Source: Acidobacteriota bacterium
GTDB taxonomy: Bacteria > Acidobacteriota > Terriglobia > Acidiferrales > UBA7541
Reading direction: 5' to 3'
Assembly: GCA_003161495.1 (NCBI GenBank)
Contig: PMOP01000222.1
Span: 1-11,061 of the forward strand
DNA length: 11,061 nucleotides
Within the stretch, counting starts at the first letter, position 1; each line of letters opens with the position of its first letter. Under the pieces are notes generated by a model that saw nothing but the letters and a program-made list of their open reading frames with translations, ran no database searches and was not told the origin of the DNA. Made by a program: the position numbers and the translations under genes. Below are positions 7,275-11,061 of this stretch, piece by piece.

Positions 7275-9236
7275 TCAGTTAATCGTAATCGTGATGCCCG
7301 TCGGGGGCGCGGGTGGACCGTTCGAGTTTGAGGAACTTGACCCGTAATAGCAAACACTAGGGTCAAACAGCTTGATCCCGTTGCCGTCCCTTGCCGTGCT
7401 GTCGTAGCAAACTTCGGCGGGGATCGAGTAGACGTGCCCGTCCAAAGCAGAACCGTCTACTGTTCCACCAGTTACATCCGGCCCCATGGCGGGCCAGGGT
7501 GTGTTGCCAAACCAACTCGGCTTCGAGGTTCGATAAAAAGAAGCGGGCAGGGCTTGGGTTGTGCCGGAATTCCAGATTACTGATTTGCTGGCGATGTCGA
7601 AGTTACCATGCTGAAAAATACTTCCGGCAGCCTTGCCGATCCAATATCCGGCAGAGTTTGATGGTCCACCCGGCCAACTCGCCACAATGGCACCGCTTGA
7701 ATCTCCGCCTGTGTCAAATCCGACGCTCGTGCCGTAGAACCAATATTCGTAATTCCTAGTACCCGGGGCGACGACAGTGGAGGTAAACGGACCTGCGCCG
7801 GTGTTATACCGCCCGGATGATGCCCCTGTGAGGGCATCCGCGGAACCCAGAACATTTCCAACGGAATTGGCGTTCGTATGCGGGAAAGAATCCGTGATCC
7901 CAAACATTTGTTGGGTCGCGAGCTGCGTGCTCGACCAGTTGACCGGGTTGCGCCCCGCCGACATTGGCGCTGCCAGCGTGTCTGTGGCCCTGAATTGATT
8001 CCGAAATATGGTGTTGTTTGAACCGGATCCCCAAAAACTATCCATCGTAATGTTGTTCGCGACGTTGCCCTCGAACAGATTGAACTGGGGATGAGCTCCG
8101 TGCATTCCGATTGACGCCAGGATGGCCATCACGCCGCTTGCATCAAAATTTCCATAACTGTAATTGTAGGCGATCACGTTGCCGGCTGCGCCCCAGCTGA
8201 TCATAATGCCCACGTGCAGCCTTTCCAGAATGTTGTTCTCGATCAGTGTTCCCGATGTTTTATCCAAAAGCGAGACGTCCGAATCGGCAGTGCCCGGAGA
8301 GTGGATGTAGGCATTTGAAAAATAATTGTCGCGAATCTCGTCGTGATATCCCCAGTAAACATCGACGTGGTCGCCATCCGTGTAGTTATCAAAGACCTCT
8401 TTGATCCAGCAATAGGCGCATCCGCCTAAGTTAAAGGTCTGCGCGTAGCCCGTGCCGTTCGCATAGACTTGCAGGCTTTCGACCCCCGCATACTTGGCGC
8501 CTGCCTGGAAGTAAGTGGCAAGAGCAGGCGCGGTTCCTGTGGCTACCCCGTAATTTGTGTACAGAGGCGGGGAAAATCGCACAGTGGTTCCAGAGACCCC
8601 CGTGACTTCCACGATCTGACCACGCGCGCGCGCGCCGCCATCCGAACTCCCATCACACCAACCGCACACGCCGCTTGGAGTCGTAATCGTGACGTACGCG
8701 GGATCGTTCAATTCCGAGATTGCCAGGTAGGTGCCGGTGGAGATCCCCGATGCGCTGGCCACTACGATGCTGCTTGATCCAGCTGTCGCTCCGGAAGTGA
8801 TATTGGTGGATGTGGCCACAGGACTATAGGGCACGCCTCCGTTTCCCATTTGTATGACGGCACCGCTTCTTCCAGTCGCGTTGAGGATGGTTTGAAGAGT
8901 TCCAGCTCCGCGCAGCGTGCAGTTGCTGGGCACAGAAAGAGTCCCGGTAATGTTATAGGTACCTGCGGCGAGTAACACTACATCGCCGCTTGGGCAGGAT
9001 GCCAGCGCGGCGTTCAATTGTGCGAGGGTAGCCTTGGCTCCGGCGGAGGTCGCTGTGGCACAGGCTGTTGTCGCGCAGACCGTCGACCTGTTGGGGATTC
9101 CGCCAGGCACGCCCGCCTTCGACCAGTCAATTGCCCGAGCAGGGTTCAAAATCCCTGACCAAGCCTGGGCGTGCGAAACGCTTGGAATCATCAGAGCAAA
9201 AAATATGGATAAGAGAAGCAACTGTTTGCGATTCAT
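7275..9236 (-). CDS. Secreted right-handed beta-helix protein (pectate-lyase-like)
   Basis: The protein has 653 residues from the ATG at 9236. An in-frame GTG at 9266 would add 10 residues in front of the signal peptide; the ATG is preferred because MNRK then forms a normal n-region, followed by a hydrophobic core (6-18) and an AQA cleavage site near residue 25. An N-terminal segment with VVLLAAGTYNITGTLSVP and TLRGAG matches the start of pectate-lyase-type helices. Later segments such as GTLIENNILERLHVGI and NVIAYNYSYGN are typical parallel beta-helix rungs, and WFGNTPWPAMGPDV is a recurrent C-terminal motif in this group as I remember it. Two CxxC pairs occur (191-194 and 273-276) along with other Cys, so disulfides are likely. 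The tail is SSSSNSNG then PPAPP, a linker-like end. It could bind or cleave polysaccharide; no catalytic residue set is evident, so enzyme activity is unproven. It is convergent to the glycan operon. Confidence 0.85.
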   Translation of the reverse strand: MNRKQLLLLSIFFALMIPSVSHAQAWSGILNPARAIDWSKAGVPGGIPNRSTVCATTACATATSAGAKATLAQLNAALASCPSGDVVLLAAGTYNITGTLSVPSNCTLRGAGTLQTILNATGRSGAVIQMGNGGVPYSPVATSTNITSGATAGSSSIVVASASGISTGTYLAISELNDPAYVTITTPSGVCGWCDGSSDGGARARGQIVEVTGVSGTTVRFSPPLYTNYGVATGTAPALATYFQAGAKYAGVESLQVYANGTGYAQTFNLGGCAYCWIKEVFDNYTDGDHVDVYWGYHDEIRDNYFSNAYIHSPGTADSDVSLLDKTSGTLIENNILERLHVGIMISWGAAGNVIAYNYSYGNFDASGVMAILASIGMHGAHPQFNLFEGNVANNITMDSFWGSGSNNTIFRNQFRATDTLAAPMSAGRNPVNWSSTQLATQQMFGITDSFPHTNANSVGNVLGSADALTGASSGRYNTGAGPFTSTVVAPGTRNYEYWFYGTSVGFDTGGDSSGAIVASWPGGPSNSAGYWIGKAAGSIFQHGNFDIASKSVIWNSGTTQALPASFYRTSKPSWFGNTPWPAMGPDVTGGTVDGSALDGHVYSIPAEVCYDSTARDGNGIKLFDPSVCYYGSSSSNSNGPPAPPTGITITIN

Positions 9237-9296
9237 AGTTTTATAGTGCCTCAGTACGTCGGGCACAGATTCCTTTGGGTTTTTGGACCCCTGAAC

Positions 9297-9302
9297 ATTA
9301 TA
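9297..9302 (-). promoter_or_regulatory. Putative -10 element for the beta-helix gene
   Basis: Read on the minus strand this is a perfect TATAAT. The start of transcription would fall near 9290, giving a leader of about 54 nt to the ATG at 9236. The region 17 nt further upstream has no good TTGACA match, so either the -35 is weak or an activator assists. Confidence 0.45.
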
Positions 9303-9377
9303 GTACTTGAAATTCAGCGCCGCTCTCTCGCATTGCTAGACTAGCCCCCGACTTCCGAGGGGTGCTACTGGCTCAGC

Positions 9378-9409
9378 GTACAGATAACGAACAGTACTGT
9401 GACCTGTAC
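9378..9409. repeat. Cluster of GTACAG/CTGTAC elements around an ACAGTACTGT palindrome
   Basis: GTACAG (9378-9383) is complementary to CTGTAC (9404-9409), and between them lies the perfect 10-bp palindrome ACAGTACTGT (9391-9400). Gaps are 7 and 3 nt. It sits about 75 nt upstream of the TATAAT of the minus-strand beta-helix gene, a position where an activator or repressor could bind. It could equally be a hairpin or coincidence. Confidence 0.35.
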
Positions 9410-9950
9410 TCAGCCCACAAGCGGGCGCATCTAGGGCTGGATGAATAACCGGAGGCAACGCAACCGCCAGGCCCGTTCGCGGAGCAGACGGGCACAGTTC
9501 AGCCCTTCACGCGATATATCGGCAGAACGCGACTGGTCCAACAGTTTCACCCACACTCTTTCACACTCACCTCTGGTCACAATGGAACTGAGGCTTGGGC
9601 GGCAACTGATCAACAATACCCCTGTTTGATCCGGGCACAGGAGCTTTATTGCAGGTTTGGCGCGCAACTGCCAGTGACGGCGCACATTAAGGCAGCCATG
9701 AGACGATGTGTCGTATTCTGCACTAGAGTGGACGGCCGCCGATTTCCGGGCATACTTCAAAAAGGAACGAGATTTGGTCACGGCGAAAGGCCATTCAGGC
9801 CTCGAATCGGGCACCTGCCGACTATTTTCTCAAGCTGTAAAATTTTTGCCAAGGCAGCCAAGCGCGGTCCTGTGGGCGAAGAGTAAGAAAACTTTCATTT
9901 TAGTACGGGTGCGTGAACTGACTTTACCAATCCGCTGACTTGGCACCCCA

Positions 9951-10009
9951 TTTTCCCATCAGCTCTACCTGGTGCAATGGCCCTCAACCGTTGAATTTGA
10001 TGGGGAAAA
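9951..10009. repeat. Imperfect inverted repeat with inner palindrome
   Basis: TTTTCCCATCA (9951-9961) pairs with TGATGGGGAAAA (9998-10009) with one bulged base. Inside the 36-nt loop is TCAACCGTTGA (9984-9994), a palindrome around one central base. The set could fold as a branched RNA or form part of a small mobile or regulatory element. No target-site duplication was seen. Confidence 0.3.
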
Positions 10010-10163
10010 CGCTGTTTCCATGTGTTTCAATATCCGTCCACTTCATCGAATGCCGGCCTTATGAGTGGGACAACCAATATTTAAAGCAATCCTTCCAACG
10101 AAGCGTTTGGAATTGCGCGCCTTGGAATTTAGCATTTAGCGCGGCCATAACGGTCGACCCCAG

Positions 10164-10198
10164 GGAGGAAACCTCCGCGAAATGCAGGTCTTCGCGGA
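10164..10198 (+). repeat. Two overlapping, mutually exclusive hairpins
   Basis: GGAGG (10164-10168) pairs with CCTCC (10172-10176) across a 3-nt loop. TCCGCGAA (10174-10181) pairs with TTCGCGGA (10191-10198) across a 9-nt loop. The arms share 10174-10176, so only one can form at once. The GGAGG resembles a Shine-Dalgarno sequence and would be masked in the first fold; an ATG at 10182 lies in the loop of the second. This is compatible with a switching leader but not proof of one. Confidence 0.3.
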
Positions 10199-10274
10199 TG
10201 GGCAAAAGCCGTTTCTCATTTGGTATTCAATATTTACCGTTAAAATCGATACGGATTCCCTAAAGTTTTTATAA
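10182..10274 (+). CDS. Possible 30-codon leader ORF
   Basis: ATG at 10182, TAA at 10272-10274. The product would have 30 residues, mildly hydrophobic in the middle (PFLIWYSIFTV). A GGGAGG lies 13 nt upstream, longer than usual spacing. It is in the same frame as, and abuts, the next small ORF (TAA followed at once by ATG). No family is recognised. It may be a chance frame; it is listed because of its position in the hairpin region and the chain of abutting frames. Confidence 0.12.
   Translation: MQVFADGQKPFLIWYSIFTVKIDTDSLKFL
10220..10246 (+). promoter_or_regulatory. Weak candidate promoter upstream of the terminal glycosyltransferase
   Basis: TTGGTA (10220-10225) and TAAAAT (10241-10246) are separated by 15 nt in a locally AT-rich stretch. 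Spacing is shorter than the usual 17 nt, so this is a weak match. If real, it would start transcription about 220 nt before the glycosyltransferase ATG. Confidence 0.22.
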
Positions 10275-10472
10275 ATGGATGAGGACCGTAGTCACTGGTT
10301 GTGCGCGATGTGCGGAACTGGTAAGACAGTAGTTGAAGATTCGTCGACATGCGTGAATTTATCGGGGGATACGAAGTTGAAGCATTGCATCATCGGAATA
10401 TTTAACTTCCGCGGCGCGATCTGGTTGAATTCAGTGCATAAACCTGCCAATACTCCTCCGGGACATTGCTGA
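10275..10472 (+). CDS. Possible small Cys-containing ORF overlapping the next start (TGATG)
   Basis: This is a 65-residue frame from the ATG at 10275 whose TGA shares its A with the ATG of the glycosyltransferase at 10472. The product would hold five Cys, including CAMC (10-13) near the N-terminus. No family is recognised, no good ribosome site precedes it, and composition is unremarkable. The TGATG overlap is typical of coupled genes, which is the only positive evidence. It may be a chance frame in the leader. Confidence 0.2.
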   Translation: MDEDRSHWLCAMCGTGKTVVEDSSTCVNLSGDTKLKHCIIGIFNFRGAIWLNSVHKPANTPPGHC

Positions 10473-11061
10473 TGAAAGCGTGCATGCTTGCCTACACGTT
10501 TTATGAGCAAGACAATCGTGTTCGCAGATATGCGGAAACCCTTGCGAAACGAGGGGATCGTGTCGACGTTGTGGCACTGCGTATGGAGGGACAGTCCTCG
10601 GAGGAAATTGTCGGCGGCGTCCACGTGTATCGAATCCAGAGACGCGTCGTCAATGAAAAAGGAAAATTCACGTATCTCGGGAGACTTCTTTTATTTTTCC
10701 TGCGATCGTTCTTTTTCCTGGCCTGGAAACAATCGCAAGAACGCTACGATCTGATTCACGTCCACTCCGTTCCCGATTTCGAGGTCTTTGCCGCTCTGGC
10801 GCCGAAACTCATGGGAGCGAAAGTCATTCTGGACATTCATGACCTGGTGCCCGAGTTTTACCTCAGCAAATTCAATGCCTCCTCGGATTCGCTGACTTTT
10901 AAATTACTTGTCGGCGTGGAGCGAATGTCGGCCTCCTTTGCCGACCACGTCATCGCGGCGAACCATATCTGGCTGAAACGTCTTCACGAAAGGTCCGTCA
11001 GGAGCGCGGATTGCACAGTCATCCTGAATTTTCCCGACACCGATATTTTTCACCTGCGCGG
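10472..11061 (+). CDS. GT4-like GT-B glycosyltransferase, 3'-truncated by window edge
   Basis: The frame opens at the ATG at 10472 and stays open for 196 codons to the window end, with no stop. The N-terminal half shows the donor/acceptor domain pattern of GT-B glycosyltransferases: MKACMLAYTFYEQDNRVRRY, where a small nonpolar strand leads into a helix; AETLAKRGDRVDVVAL; GGVHVYRI; YDLIHVHSVPDFEVFAAL, the HVH motif common in GT4; and KVILDIHDLVPEFY, the DxHD-type strand. VILNFPDTDIF near the end matches the VIPNGVD-like junction before the C-terminal nucleotide-sugar domain, which lies outside the window. A sugar-transferring role in polysaccharide synthesis is expected; donor and linkage cannot be told. 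No strong Shine-Dalgarno precedes the ATG, and the start shares a base with the stop of a small upstream frame. It probably begins a second glycan operon. Confidence 0.85.
   Translation, partial: MKACMLAYTFYEQDNRVRRYAETLAKRGDRVDVVALRMEGQSSEEIVGGVHVYRIQRRVVNEKGKFTYLGRLLLFFLRSFFFLAWKQSQERYDLIHVHSVPDFEVFAALAPKLMGAKVILDIHDLVPEFYLSKFNASSDSLTFKLLVGVERMSASFADHVIAANHIWLKRLHERSVRSADCTVILNFPDTDIFHLR

Larger units (their letters stand above)
9303..10471. other. Intergenic region of about 1.2 kb without a convincing protein gene
   Basis: Short open frames occur on both strands (for example minus 9431-9814, plus 9626-9886 and plus 9940-10263). Their translations are rich in Arg, Cys and Ser, lack hydrophobic cores or motifs, and resemble chance frames. 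No transposase remnant, tRNA or rRNA was recognised. The region separates the divergent beta-helix gene from the terminal glycosyltransferase and holds several inverted repeats, listed separately. It may contain regulatory sites, a small RNA, or a decayed gene beyond recognition. Confidence 0.55.

Noticed and set aside
9431..9814. 127-codon minus-strand frame in the gene-free region
   Set aside because: Arg- and Ser-rich translation without motifs, no ribosome site, and no recognisable family.
9939..9956. Sigma-54 type promoter suggested by TTGGCAC
   Set aside because: The -12 GC dinucleotide is missing at the required spacing (TTTCC instead of TTGC).
10315..10329. GTGKT in the small ORF as a nucleotide-binding loop
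   Set aside because: The frame is only 65 codons, has no surrounding P-loop pattern, and may not be translated.
10488..10754. 88-codon plus-strand frame near the right edge
   Set aside because: It overlaps, in another frame, the glycosyltransferase that starts at 10472 and has clear GT-B motifs.

Overview
The window looks like part of a surface or extracellular polysaccharide locus of a Gram-negative-type, moderately GC-rich soil bacterium. The best guess is Acidobacteriota or a similar lineage. That guess rests on remembered resemblance of several proteins (the first two genes and the secreted beta-helix protein) to families common there; the window holds no phylogenetic marker, so the placement is tentative.

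Left block (1-7199, all + strand): six tightly packed genes. In order they are the 3' part of a GNAT/FemAB-like acyltransferase-fold protein; an asparagine-synthetase-like amidotransferase whose glutaminase nucleophile is replaced by proline; an ExoQ/WaaL-type O-antigen ligase/polymerase membrane protein; a MOP-superfamily (Wzx-like) flippase starting at a TTG codon that overlaps the previous stop; a small class I SAM methyltransferase; and a GT14 (core-2/I-branching type) glycosyltransferase coupled to it by an ATGA overlap. The first four fit modification, polymerisation and export of a lipid-linked repeat unit. The last two have visibly lower GC and may be a later addition that decorates the glycan.

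Middle (7200-9302): a convergent, minus-strand gene for a secreted right-handed beta-helix (pectate-lyase-like) protein with a clear signal peptide and a Ser/Pro-rich tail. A 9-bp inverted repeat lies over the stop of the GT14 gene, between the two convergent genes. A perfect TATAAT sits at a suitable distance upstream of the beta-helix gene.

Right (9303-10471): about 1.2 kb without a convincing protein gene. It holds a cluster of GTACAG/CTGTAC elements, an imperfect inverted repeat, two overlapping alternative hairpins, and two very short in-frame ORFs that abut each other and the next gene. From 10472 to the window end runs the N-terminal half of a GT4-like GT-B glycosyltransferase, which opens a second + strand polysaccharide transcription unit.

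No CRISPR array, rRNA, tRNA, transposase or phage gene was recognised. The most unusual points are the conserved-looking but nucleophile-less amidotransferase next to the acyltransferase, and the structured leader-like region in front of the terminal glycosyltransferase.
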